A DNA stretch of 17,844 nt from Akkermansia muciniphila (lineage in GTDB: Bacteria > Verrucomicrobiota > Verrucomicrobiia > Verrucomicrobiales > V1-33). The stretch spans positions 1 through 17,844 of the forward strand of contig CALQKQ020000020.1 of assembly GCA_943331195.2 (NCBI GenBank). The letters run 5' to 3'. The translations under genes and the position numbers were made by a program. This document shows, piece after piece, positions 1 through 8,146 of the stretch. The notes below the pieces were generated by a model. The model was not told where the DNA came from and did no database searches. It saw nothing but the letters and a program-made list of their open reading frames with translations. Within the stretch, counting starts at the first letter, position 1. Each line of letters opens with the position of its first letter.

Positions 1-442
1 CAAAGCGTCCATGCACAGGTCTTTATCCCTGAACTTAGAAACCGTCCCGCCCAGCACGTTGCGGGTTTACCCGTCCATCACCACACCCCGATACGCATGG
101 CCCACCGCCTCCCGCGCCACCGCCGCCGACCGCCGCCGACCGCCGCCGACCGCCGCCGACCGCCGCCAACATGCGCCAAGTGCCCATGGCGGAGAAACGT
201 ATCGCGCGGTACACCGCCGATCCCAACGCCCCGAAAAAAGACATCGAGATTGAACCCGCCATCGCCCACGGCGCACCCGACCAAACCAAGCGCGCCGTCT
301 CGGAACACGCGCAGAGCTGGAGCTGCGACACCGCCGCATCGGAAAGACCGCGCCGCAGCCGCCAACGGCCAAGGGCCAAGGGGCAAAGGCCCAGGGGAAA
401 AAGAACGTTGCCATCCCTGCGAATTCCCGCAAGCTGCCAGCC
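1..442. other. Upstream region without a defensible gene
   Basis: All frames here are long and open because the DNA is GC-rich, and the candidate reading frames overlap each other on both strands. The translations are dominated by Arg/Pro/Ala and match nothing I recognise. One plus-strand stretch starting at ATG 186 reads MAEKRIARYTADPNAPKKD before becoming low complexity, so it could be the remains of a small gene, but this is weak. The segment also holds a 10-bp tandem array (121-170) and short imperfect repeats of a GGCCAAG-like unit around 356-396. No clear promoter or terminator was seen. Confidence 0.5.
121..170. repeat. 10-bp tandem repeat array, 5 units
   Basis: The unit CGCCGCCGAC occurs four times exactly, followed by a fifth copy with one change (CGCCGCCAAC). 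Because the period is 10 and not a multiple of 3, a change in copy number would shift any reading frame across it, which argues against its lying in a functional coding region. It ends 272 bases before the start of the cytochrome/DUF1549 gene. Confidence 0.9.
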
Positions 443-3400
443 ATGCTTTCGCGGTTCCTTCTCACGGCATCCTTCAGTTGTGCAGCGCTGGGACTGCTCA
501 GCGGACGTGGCGTGGCAAGCGAGGCCAGCGACCATGACTTCTTTGAGGCCAAAATACGACCCCTGTTGGTTGAAAAATGCTATGAATGCCACGGCGATCA
601 GAAGCAAAAAGGCGGGCTGCGGCTCGACTCCAAACAGGGATGGATTGATGGCGGCGAGCAGGGCCCCGTCATTGTGCCGGGCAATCCGGACGCCAGTCTC
701 CTGATCAAAGCGGTGCGCTACCGCGATGAAACCCTGCAAATGCCACCCAAACATCCGCTCGCGGAGGCTGCGGTGGCCGACCTAGTGGCTTGGGTGCAGC
801 AGGGCGCGGAGGATCCCCGCAGCGGCGCGCCCTCCGCCAAAGGAATGGACCTAGCAGAAGGCCGGAAATATTGGGCTTTCCAGCCGCTCGCCCCGCATCA
901 GCCGCCCGCCGTTCCTGGTGATCGCTGGTCCCAAACCGAAATCGACCCCTTCATTCTGGCTAAGCTCCAGCAAGTCGGCCTGCAACCTTCCGCCCCCGCA
1001 GACCGCCGCAGCCTGTTGCGCCGCGCCTCCTTTGACCTAACAGGCCTTCCACCCTCCCCCGCAGAAGTCGCCGACTTCCTGGCGGATCCATCCGACGACG
1101 CCTGGCCCAAGGTGATCGACCGCTTGTTAAACTCATCTAGCTACGGCGAACACTGGGCGCGCCATTGGCTAGATTTGGCCCGTTATTCCGACACCAAAGG
1201 CTACGTCTATGGCCGCGAAGAAGCGCGCTGGGTCCATGCCTGGCCCTACCGCGACTGGGTGGTGCAGGCTTTTAACGAGGACTTGCCCTATGACCGTTTC
1301 CTGAAGCTGCAATTGGCCGCCGATCAATTCGTGCCCGCAGGCTCGCCCGACCTCGCCGCCATGGGCTTCCTCACCTTGGGCCGCCGTTTTCTCGGGGTCA
1401 CCCAAGATATTATCGACGACCGCATCGACGTCGTCATGCGCACCACGCAAGGTCTCACCGTGGCCTGCGCCCGCTGCCACGATCACAAATTTGATCCCAT
1501 CCCCACCAGCGATTACTACTCACTCTACGGCATTTTTCAAAGCTGCGCCGAAACCCTGGTGCCCTGCGCGCCACCCCCAGACGCTAGCGCGGAGTTCGCG
1601 GCGGAATTAACCAAGCGCCAGGAAAAATTGCGGGCAACCTCGCAGCAGCGCCGCGAGGAACAAGCCGCCCGAGTCCGCGCCAAAACCACCGAGCACCTGC
1701 TGGCGCAGTTGGAGTTGGAAAAATACCCTGAAGAAACCTTTGTGCAGCTGATCTCCGCCGATGACATCAATCCGCTGTTTGTGCGCCGTTGGCAGCATTT
1801 CCTCAGCACCTCCCTATCAATAGGTGATCGCTTCTTTTCGGCGTGGCATCAATTCGCCGCGATTCCCCCAGAAGCTTTTGCGGTAAAGAGCGCCGCCCTC
1901 ACCAAAACGCTCGCCGCCCTTCCCCCAGAAAAGCTGCACCCCCTCGTCGCCAAAGCCTTCGCCGCAGCGCCCACCAGCATGACCGAGGTAGCGCAGCGCT
2001 ATGGATCCCTTTTCCACGAGGTCGAAACCGCGTGGCAAGCGCTTTTGCAAACCACGCCGGACGCCACCGCGCTGCCCCAACCGGATGAGGAGGAAATCCG
2101 CCAGGTCTTGTATGGTCCCAACTCCCCCGGCACCGTGCCGGATGAGCACATCGCCAACATCGAATGGTTCTTCACCGAACCCGTTGGCGTTGAACTATGG
2201 AAACTCCAAGGAGAAGTGGATCGCCTGCTCATCGAGACCGCCACCGCTCCCGCCTACGCCACCATTCTCCAAGACCGCGCCACCCCAGTCACACCCCGCA
2301 TTTTTAAACGAGGAAATCCTCGCAACAAAGGTGCCTCCGTTCCCCGCCAATTCCTCCAAGTCCTCAGCGGCGACGCCCCATTCTCCCAGGGCAGCGGCCG
2401 ACGCCAACTCGCCGAATCCATCGCCAGCGCGCAAAACCCCTTAACCGCTAGAGTCATGGTAAACCGCGTCTGGAGGCTCCATTTCGGCGAAGGCTTCGTG
2501 CCCACCACGAGCGACTTTGGAAAACGGGCGGAACTGCCCAGCCACCCCGAATTGCTTGACTGGCTAGCGCAGCGCTTCATCGACGATGGATGGAGCCTTA
2601 AAAAACTGCACCAGCGCATCCTGCGCTCGGCGGCGTGGCAGCAAAACTCCAGCGGCCCCGCCCAGGCCCCCGACCTCCTCCGCGCCCAGGAAACCGATCC
2701 CGCCAATCGCCTCCTCTGGCGCATGAACCCTCACCGCCTCAGCTTCGAAGAAAGGCGCGATGCTTCACTTCAGATCACAAATGAATTAACCAATCAAATC
2801 GCCGGAAAACCTAGCCCCCTGTTTGATTCCGCCAACCACCGCCGCACCCTCTATGCGACGATTGACCGCCAGTCCTTGCCCACCGCGCTGCGCACCTTCG
2901 ATTTTGCCAATCCAGACCTTTCCATCCCGCAGCGCAATGACACCATTGTGCCCCAACAGGCCCTGTTTGAGTTAAACCACCCCTTCCCCGCTGCCCGCGC
3001 CCGGGCTTTGGCCCAATCCTGCACCGCCGTCGCCGGCTCCTTGGAAGCCGCCATCCGAACCTTGTATCGCAAAGCCTTCCAGCGAGCGCCTACCGACGAG
3101 GAAACCGCCGCAGCCCTAGCCTTCCTCCAAGCCACCGAACCAAGCGCCCGTCCCCCCGACCCCTGGCGCTATGGCTATGGTGCCTTGGATGAAACCGCGG
3201 CTCGCCTATCAAGCTTCACCCCCCTGCCCTTCTTCACAGGAAAAGCTTGGCAGGGCGGCCCCGTCCTCCCGGATCCCGCGCTCGGCTGGGCCTCCCTCTC
3301 CGCAGATGGCGGCCATCCCGGAAATGACCTATCGCATGCCTGCGTGCGCCGCTGGGTCGCCCCCGCAGATGGCAGCTACAGCGTCTCCTCTACCCTAACT

Positions 3401-3748
3401 CACACTCCAGAGGAGGGCGATGGCATTCGCGCCTTCATTTGCTATAGCGGCGGCGGCATCTTACAATCCACCACCCTCCACCACAACCACGCGACCATGA
3501 ACACCGGCCCCATCGCCATGAAAGCCGGGGAAACCCTAGATTTCATCGTCGACATCGATCGCGTATTAAACAGCGATCAATTCCTTTGGGCCCCCACCAT
3601 TTCCCCATCCCCACCAGGCTCACCAGGCCCAGGCCCCCAGTGGCAGGCCCAGACCGATTTCTCAGGCACCGCCACTGCGGACCTCACCCCCTGGGAACAA
3701 CTGGCGCAGACGCTGCTTCTATCCAACGAATTCGTCTTCATCGACTAA
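443..3748 (+). CDS. Secreted cytochrome c / DUF1549 / DUF1553 protein
   Basis: This 1101-residue protein begins with a Sec signal peptide (residues 1 to about 26), which fixes the ATG at 443; the frame stays open upstream but has no ATG. A Planctomycete-type cytochrome c domain follows, with heme motif CYECH (46-50) and probable axial Met100 in LQMPPK. Next is DUF1549 (about 145-365), containing a second CxxCH, CARCHDHKFDP, starting at 342. A helical linker is followed by DUF1553, starting near 665 with NPLTARVMVNRVW. An extra beta-rich domain (about 930-1065) sits inside the C-terminal part, before the family's usual end LLLSNEFVFID. The family is typical of Planctomycetes and Verrucomicrobia and is often found in polysaccharide-degradation loci; its biochemical role is not established. 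The DUF1501 gene follows after 8 bases, so the two are very likely co-transcribed. Confidence 0.95.
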   Translation: MLSRFLLTASFSCAALGLLSGRGVASEASDHDFFEAKIRPLLVEKCYECHGDQKQKGGLRLDSKQGWIDGGEQGPVIVPGNPDASLLIKAVRYRDETLQMPPKHPLAEAAVADLVAWVQQGAEDPRSGAPSAKGMDLAEGRKYWAFQPLAPHQPPAVPGDRWSQTEIDPFILAKLQQVGLQPSAPADRRSLLRRASFDLTGLPPSPAEVADFLADPSDDAWPKVIDRLLNSSSYGEHWARHWLDLARYSDTKGYVYGREEARWVHAWPYRDWVVQAFNEDLPYDRFLKLQLAADQFVPAGSPDLAAMGFLTLGRRFLGVTQDIIDDRIDVVMRTTQGLTVACARCHDHKFDPIPTSDYYSLYGIFQSCAETLVPCAPPPDASAEFAAELTKRQEKLRATSQQRREEQAARVRAKTTEHLLAQLELEKYPEETFVQLISADDINPLFVRRWQHFLSTSLSIGDRFFSAWHQFAAIPPEAFAVKSAALTKTLAALPPEKLHPLVAKAFAAAPTSMTEVAQRYGSLFHEVETAWQALLQTTPDATALPQPDEEEIRQVLYGPNSPGTVPDEHIANIEWFFTEPVGVELWKLQGEVDRLLIETATAPAYATILQDRATPVTPRIFKRGNPRNKGASVPRQFLQVLSGDAPFSQGSGRRQLAESIASAQNPLTARVMVNRVWRLHFGEGFVPTTSDFGKRAELPSHPELLDWLAQRFIDDGWSLKKLHQRILRSAAWQQNSSGPAQAPDLLRAQETDPANRLLWRMNPHRLSFEERRDASLQITNELTNQIAGKPSPLFDSANHRRTLYATIDRQSLPTALRTFDFANPDLSIPQRNDTIVPQQALFELNHPFPAARARALAQSCTAVAGSLEAAIRTLYRKAFQRAPTDEETAAALAFLQATEPSARPPDPWRYGYGALDETAARLSSFTPLPFFTGKAWQGGPVLPDPALGWASLSADGGHPGNDLSHACVRRWVAPADGSYSVSSTLTHTPEEGDGIRAFICYSGGGILQSTTLHHNHATMNTGPIAMKAGETLDFIVDIDRVLNSDQFLWAPTISPSPPGSPGPGPQWQAQTDFSGTATADLTPWEQLAQTLLLSNEFVFID

Positions 3749-3756
3749 GAAAACCT

Positions 3757-5118
3757 ATGAATCGACGCCATTTTCTCCAGCGCTCCGGCATGGGTTTCGG
3801 GATGTTGGGTCTCGCGGGGATGCTCGCACCAGGGACCGCAGCGGCGGCGAGCGGCCCCCATTTCGCGCCCAAGGCCAAGCGGGTCATCCATTTTTTCCTC
3901 AATGGGGGCCCCTCCCACGTGGACACCTTCGACCCCAAATCCGCCCTCACCACCTACGCTGGAAAACCCCTCCCCCTAACACGCATCACCGAGCGAAAAA
4001 CCGGCGCCGCCTTCCCCTCCCCGTTCCACTTTGAGCGCTACGGCCAAAGCGGCATCGAAGTTAGCGAGCTGTTCGCCAAGACCGCGCAGCATATCGATGA
4101 CATCGCCGTCATCCGCTCCATGGTAGCCCAAGTTCCCAATCATGAGCCCAGCCTCATGCTAATGAATTGCGGCGATTCCATCCAAACCCGCCCCAGCCTC
4201 GGCTCCTGGCTCAGCTATGGCCTTGGCTCCGAAAACCAAAATCTTCCCGCCTTTGTCGCGATGTGCCCCGGCGGAATGCCCATCAAAGGGGCGGAAAACT
4301 GGCAGTCCGCGTTTCTCCCCGGTGCCATGCAAGGCACCTACGTCGACTCCCAACACCAAAGTGTCGATGCTTTGCTCGAAAATATCCGCAGCCCCCATGC
4401 TTCCCGCGACGCCCAGCGCCGCCAGTTAGACCTGCTGCGAACCCTCAATGCGAACCACCACCGCGGCCGCCTCGATCCTCGCCTCGATGCCCGCATCGCC
4501 TCTTTCGAGCTAGCCTTCCGCATGCAAACCGAGGCCACCGATGCCTTTGACATCAATCTCGAACCCCAGTCCATCCGCGATCTCTATGGCGACGGGGTAC
4601 ACGGCCGTCAAACCTTGATCGCGCGACGCCTCCTCGAACGCGGCGTCCGCTTCGTCCAACTCTGGCACGGGGCCGGCCAGCCTTGGGATAACCACGACAA
4701 CCTGGAGGCCTCCCACCGCAAACTCGCCGCTGAAATTGACCAACCCATCGCCGCTCTCCTCACTGATTTAAAATCACGCGGCATGCTCGACGATACCTTA
4801 GTGATTTTTGGCGGAGAATTTGGTCGCACCCCCACCGTGGAACTCGCCGCCAATAAAGCCACCCAGGGCCGCGACCATAACCCCTACGGCTTCAGCGTCT
4901 GGATGGCAGGTGGCGGCATTAAAGGTGGCACCGTCCATGGAGCCACCGATGAATTCGGTTTTGCGGCGGTGGAAAATCCCGTCAGCGCTCACGATCTCCA
5001 CGCCACCATTCTCCACCTCATGGGACTGGACCACGAACGCCTCACCTACCGCTACAGCGGCCGGGACTTCCGCCTCACCGACGTCCACGGAAAGGTCGTC
5101 ACCCCTATCATTGCCTAA
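3757..5118 (+). CDS. DUF1501 family protein, Tat-exported
   Basis: The protein has 453 residues. The frame is open further upstream, but ATG 3757 is chosen because it immediately precedes a twin-arginine signal, RRHFLQ (residues 3-8), with a Gly/Ala/Leu-rich hydrophobic stretch ending near Ala30. Conserved family stretches are visible: HFFLNGGPSHVDTFDP (45-60), GGEFGRTP (352-359) and GRDHNPYGFSVW from 371. These resemble the alkaline phosphatase/sulfatase-fold metal-site motifs noted for this family. DUF1501 genes regularly sit directly behind DUF1549/DUF1553 genes, as here. Tat export suggests it folds, perhaps with a metal, before reaching the periplasm. The substrate is unknown. No good ribosome binding site lies in the 8-base gap, so translational coupling is possible. 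Confidence 0.94.
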   Translation: MNRRHFLQRSGMGFGMLGLAGMLAPGTAAAASGPHFAPKAKRVIHFFLNGGPSHVDTFDPKSALTTYAGKPLPLTRITERKTGAAFPSPFHFERYGQSGIEVSELFAKTAQHIDDIAVIRSMVAQVPNHEPSLMLMNCGDSIQTRPSLGSWLSYGLGSENQNLPAFVAMCPGGMPIKGAENWQSAFLPGAMQGTYVDSQHQSVDALLENIRSPHASRDAQRRQLDLLRTLNANHHRGRLDPRLDARIASFELAFRMQTEATDAFDINLEPQSIRDLYGDGVHGRQTLIARRLLERGVRFVQLWHGAGQPWDNHDNLEASHRKLAAEIDQPIAALLTDLKSRGMLDDTLVIFGGEFGRTPTVELAANKATQGRDHNPYGFSVWMAGGGIKGGTVHGATDEFGFAAVENPVSAHDLHATILHLMGLDHERLTYRYSGRDFRLTDVHGKVVTPIIA

Positions 5119-5123
5119 GTTTT

Positions 5124-5642
5124 TCATTTTAGGCCACACCACCCTGCGCTGGAAGGGCTCCAGAGATTGCTAGCATTAAAGCGGAGGCTAATGAAACCAT
5201 GCCACAGCTCCTCTGGAGTGTTGAACCATAAACCCTCGGTATCCATTTCTGCGGCATCGTCATCCTCGTAGCCGTCGCCATCAAAATCGTCCTCCTTCAG
5301 CATTTCGTCGTGGTGCCCATCGCCATCCATGTCGCATGCAGACAGGGCATCATCGGAAAGCGTGTCGCCGTCGATGTCTTTTTCGGTCGGGTTAGGGTTG
5401 TCCAGATACTCTCCCCTAAAGGTGCCGAGGCTAGGACCTTTGTTGGCCAGGCCGGCGGAGACGTTACGATCAAGAGGCTTGGCGGTGCGATCATCCTCCG
5501 CCTCGTGCTCCAAGCTGTTCGCCATACCATCCCCATCCCCATCCGGCGCCGTGCTCGCCGCGTCAAACGCCACCTGCACAAGCACGGCCAATGCCCCGAG
5601 GGCGATTCCGTTGCGGAGGGTGGATTTGCGCGAGCTGTTCAT
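5124..5642 (-). CDS. Small secreted Asp-rich, probably Ca-binding protein
   Basis: This 172-residue protein starts at ATG 5642, chosen because a signal peptide follows at once (basic n-region MNSSRKSTLRNG, hydrophobic core to about residue 28). An in-frame ATG at 5678 would add 12 residues. The mature part carries four DxDxDG-type loops like those of thrombospondin type-3 or EF-hand-like calcium sites: residues 33-45, 87-98, 103-113 and 117-128. No enzyme domain or membrane anchor is visible. It converges on the DUF1501 gene, with stop codons only 5 bases apart. Calcium binding is inferred from the loops; the function is unknown. Confidence 0.75.
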   Translation of the reverse strand: MNSSRKSTLRNGIALGALAVLVQVAFDAASTAPDGDGDGMANSLEHEAEDDRTAKPLDRNVSAGLANKGPSLGTFRGEYLDNPNPTEKDIDGDTLSDDALSACDMDGDGHHDEMLKEDDFDGDGYEDDDAAEMDTEGLWFNTPEELWHGFISLRFNASNLWSPSSAGWCGLK

Positions 5643-5700
5643 GGCCAGGAAAAAAATCGTTAAAACACAGGTAGACATGCTTATCCGAGCAACCGCAAAG

Positions 5701-5735
5701 ACAATATTGTAACGAAACGTTAATAATTCTCTAAA
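5701..5735 (-). promoter_or_regulatory. Candidate promoter with palindromes for the Ca-binding protein gene
   Basis: An AT-rich patch stands out in this GC-rich window. On the minus strand TTTAGA (plus 5730-5735) and TACAAT (plus 5706-5711) are 18 bases apart, resembling weak -35 and -10 boxes upstream of the gene at 5642. A perfect 10-bp palindrome ACAATATTGT (5701-5710) and the inverted repeat AACG-AAA-CGTT (5711-5721) overlap the proposed -10 and spacer, as an operator would. This is read by eye only. Confidence 0.3.
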
Positions 5736-5860
5736 ATCGGAAATGGGGGAACCTCCAGGGGAACTGAGGGCAAGGTGCGACACCCCATGGGGCCTAGCCC
5801 GACGCTAAGCACCCGCCCCGCCCTGACGCCTGAAGACCTCCATAGCGTGATGTCTCGACG

Positions 5861-7219
5861 TTAACCGGACGGCGCAAACGGCAGGCGCAACACGAATACC
5901 GTCCATTCCCCATCATCGTCCGCCAAAACCAAATCCCCGCCGTGGGCCCGGGCCAATTCCCGCGCGATATTCAACCCCAATCCATAACCAGGAACATTTT
6001 CACCCGCAGCACTGCGGTGAAACCGCTCAAAAATCGCCTCGCGATGCGCGGCCGCAATCGCGACCCCAGTATTGGCAATGCGGAACTCAGCTTCCCCTAG
6101 ACCCACCTCCGCCGTGCAGCGAATGCATCCCCCGCTCGGGGTATATTTGACGGCATTTTCACATAAGTTTTGCAAAATAAGAGCGACCCGGCGCGGATCG
6201 GCATGACAAGGCAAGGCCTCCGGCCAAGCATGCACTACCGCCACATTCCGTTCCGTGGCCTGCACCTCCATGTCCTCCACGGCCCGCTCCAACAGCGGCA
6301 CTAAATCAGACGGGCCGCGCTCCAATTCCAAGCGTCCAGCGTCAACTTGAGCTAACAAGAGCAGGTCGTCTACCATCGTCGTGAGCCGACGCGAGTGGCG
6401 CCGCAGCACTTCGATTTCCTCGTGCACCTCCGGAGCTAGACCTGACCGCTTGCCAAGCGCGTCCACCCCGGCACGCATCACCGCTAGTGGCGTCTTCAAC
6501 TGGTGAGAGGCATCCGCCGAGAACCGCGCGGCGGCCTCATAGGCACGCTGCAGGCGGTCGAAACTACGATTCAAAACTTCCGTTAGCCGGGCCACTTCAT
6601 CCCCCGTTCGCGGCACCGGCAATCGATCCCCAGGTCGGTCCGTGCTGATGGTTTCGGCCGCAGCAGTGAGCGCCGTAATCGGCCGCACGGCCCTCTGTCC
6701 CAAGATCAAGCCCCCGCCGAAAGCCGCCAGACCCACCAGCGGCAAGACCATCAACAAACTAACTTCAAGATCGTGTTGGGTTTTTTCGATGGTTCCCAAG
6801 CGCGTCCCCAAATGCAGCACCAACCCACCCTGGCGGGACGTGCGCAGCCGGGCCGCCCGCCCCGCTATCAAAACCGTTTGCATCCTGCCCACCTCCCCTT
6901 TGAGGTCCAATCCGCGGAGGTTTCCCGAACGATGCAACACCCGACCGTCCGGGCTCTCCACTTCCAAATAGCGCAGCCGAAGGTTGGGAGGCAGCAGGCC
7001 CCTTACCACCCCCTTGGCCCCCGTCAAAATCGCCGCTTCGTTGTTGGCGAAAATCGCCAGCAGCGCCTTGGCGTCCGAAGCCAACTGCTGATCCAAATCT
7101 CGCAATTGTCGATGGCCTATCACCGGGAGCAGCACCGCCCCCGCCAAGGCCAGAGCCAACACCGCCAAGACCGCCGAAAGCAGGGCAAACTGGAGCTTCA
7201 AAGAACAAGGACGCATCAT
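5861..7219 (-). CDS. Two-component sensor histidine kinase (HAMP/HisKA/HATPase)
   Basis: This 452-residue inner-membrane kinase has an N-terminal membrane helix (about 10-33), a short periplasmic sensor region and a second helix (about 154-176). A HAMP linker follows. The HisKA H-box reads SADASHQLKTPLAVM with phospho-acceptor His239, and the ATPase domain has N-box Asn355 (QNLCENAVKYTPSGG) and G-box GYGLGL (411-416). The D-box region reads IANTG rather than DxGxG. ATG 7219 is preferred over the upstream TTG at 7225 because a GGAGG lies 7 bases before it. The partner response regulator is the upstream gene at 7352-8041, 132 bases away. The signal is unknown; the layout resembles QseC/PmrB-type kinases. 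Confidence 0.92.
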   Translation of the reverse strand: MMRPCSLKLQFALLSAVLAVLALALAGAVLLPVIGHRQLRDLDQQLASDAKALLAIFANNEAAILTGAKGVVRGLLPPNLRLRYLEVESPDGRVLHRSGNLRGLDLKGEVGRMQTVLIAGRAARLRTSRQGGLVLHLGTRLGTIEKTQHDLEVSLLMVLPLVGLAAFGGGLILGQRAVRPITALTAAAETISTDRPGDRLPVPRTGDEVARLTEVLNRSFDRLQRAYEAAARFSADASHQLKTPLAVMRAGVDALGKRSGLAPEVHEEIEVLRRHSRRLTTMVDDLLLLAQVDAGRLELERGPSDLVPLLERAVEDMEVQATERNVAVVHAWPEALPCHADPRRVALILQNLCENAVKYTPSGGCIRCTAEVGLGEAEFRIANTGVAIAAAHREAIFERFHRSAAGENVPGYGLGLNIARELARAHGGDLVLADDDGEWTVFVLRLPFAPSG

Positions 7220-7226
7220 AGGCAAA

Positions 7227-7231
7227 CCTCC
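7227..7231 (-). promoter_or_regulatory. Shine-Dalgarno of the sensor kinase gene
   Basis: GGAGG on the minus strand lies 7 bases before ATG 7219. It decides the start of the kinase and is the only strong ribosome binding site I could find before any gene in this window. Confidence 0.7.
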
Positions 7232-7351
7232 GCTGTGACCCGTCCGGTTTCAAGGAGTTCGAGAGGTGAGGGGAAACGCCCCGCCCTTCTCCTGGCGATT
7301 GAATTCCCCCCCTAAAAAAGATGTGCCAAGGCGGGAAACCGAGTGCCCAGG

Positions 7352-8041
7352 TCAGGGAGCCGCGTCGCAGGGAGGAAATGTCATCGTATAACCGCAACCG
7401 CGCACCGTTTCGATGATGGGAGCACCCGGCCCATCCAGCTTCTTGCGCAAGCGCATGATGTAAATCTCCACGGTTCGGGTATCGTGTTCATGCGACCGCT
7501 CCCAGATGCGCTCACATAGTTCGTCTCGGGTAAAAACCCGTCCCGGGGCCTGCATGAAGATTGCTAACAATTCATATTCGCGCGGTGAAAGCGAGACGGT
7601 TTGCCCACCGTGAGTGACGCGGCGCCGCTGTGTATCCATCCGGATACTGCCGCCCTGCACCACGTGCTCGGCCGTGCCACCCTGACCTCTTCGCCCCATG
7701 CTGGTCACCCGGGCGAGTAGTTCCTCCATGGCAAAGGGTTTGGTCAAATAATCATCCGCCCCCGCATTGAGGCCAGCGACGCGATCGCCAATTTCGGAGC
7801 GTGCCGTGAGCAGCAACGTGACCGGCCGAGGCCGTAGGACGTGCGCCACCTTCAGGACTTCCAACCCGCTGCAACCAGGAAGGTTCACATCAAGCACGAG
7901 GGCTTCAAAGGATTCCACCTTCAAAGCCGCCAAAGCAGCGAATCCATCCTGGCGCCATTCCACGACGTGCCCCGCCGCCGTCAAAGCGCGGGCCACCTGC
8001 CCCGCCAAATCAGGCTCATCTTCGACAAGTAATAGTTTCAT
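7352..8041 (-). CDS. OmpR-family response regulator
   Basis: This 229-residue cytoplasmic DNA-binding regulator has a receiver domain (1 to about 117) starting MKLLLVEDEP, which sets the ATG at 8041 although the frame extends upstream. The acidic pocket (ED near 7-8), phospho-acceptor Asp51 in LVLDVNLPG, and conserved Lys101 in DDYLTKPF are all present. The C-terminal winged helix (about 130-225) contains LSPREYELLAIFMQAPGRVF and the recognition-helix stretch TRTVEIYIMRLRKKLD. It is transcribed before the kinase at 5861-7219, its likely partner. The Ig-repeat protein gene ends 105 bases upstream on the same strand, so the pair may be read from the redox locus or from its own promoter. The target genes cannot be seen. 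Confidence 0.94.
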   Translation of the reverse strand: MKLLLVEDEPDLAGQVARALTAAGHVVEWRQDGFAALAALKVESFEALVLDVNLPGCSGLEVLKVAHVLRPRPVTLLLTARSEIGDRVAGLNAGADDYLTKPFAMEELLARVTSMGRRGQGGTAEHVVQGGSIRMDTQRRRVTHGGQTVSLSPREYELLAIFMQAPGRVFTRDELCERIWERSHEHDTRTVEIYIMRLRKKLDGPGAPIIETVRGCGYTMTFPPCDAAP

Positions 8042-8146
8042 TGTGGCATGGATCCTAAACCACCAAGCCTCCGCAGGATACCGTTCTGTGGAAAAGGGCC
8101 CGGCCCGAAAACACCGCCTCCAAAAAAGACCTACCCATGCCAATCC

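Noticed and set aside
171..704. Plus-strand ORF beginning MRQVPMAEKRIARYTADPN, possibly a small antitoxin-like gene
   Set aside because: Only the first 20 or so residues look protein-like. The rest is Arg/Pro-rich, overlaps the signal peptide of the cytochrome gene in another frame, and begins at the tandem repeat.
35..754. Minus-strand ORF of 239 residues over the start of the cytochrome gene
   Set aside because: It is antisense to a clearly coding region, crosses the 10-bp repeat array and shows only the low-complexity composition expected of GC-rich shadow frames.
2254..2724. Minus-strand ORF of 156 residues inside the DUF1549/DUF1553 gene
   Set aside because: It is fully antisense to a recognised domain protein, with no signal, motif or start context of its own.
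6765..7397. Minus-strand ORF of 210 residues overlapping the sensor kinase start
   Set aside because: It is a different frame over the kinase N-terminus; Gly-rich low complexity with no family features. The kinase frame has all the conserved boxes.
8095..8105. GGGCC-C-GGCCC palindrome upstream of the OmpR-type regulator as a terminator of the Ig-repeat operon
   Set aside because: It lies upstream of, not after, the relevant stop in the transcribed direction, and a single-base loop cannot form a stable hairpin.
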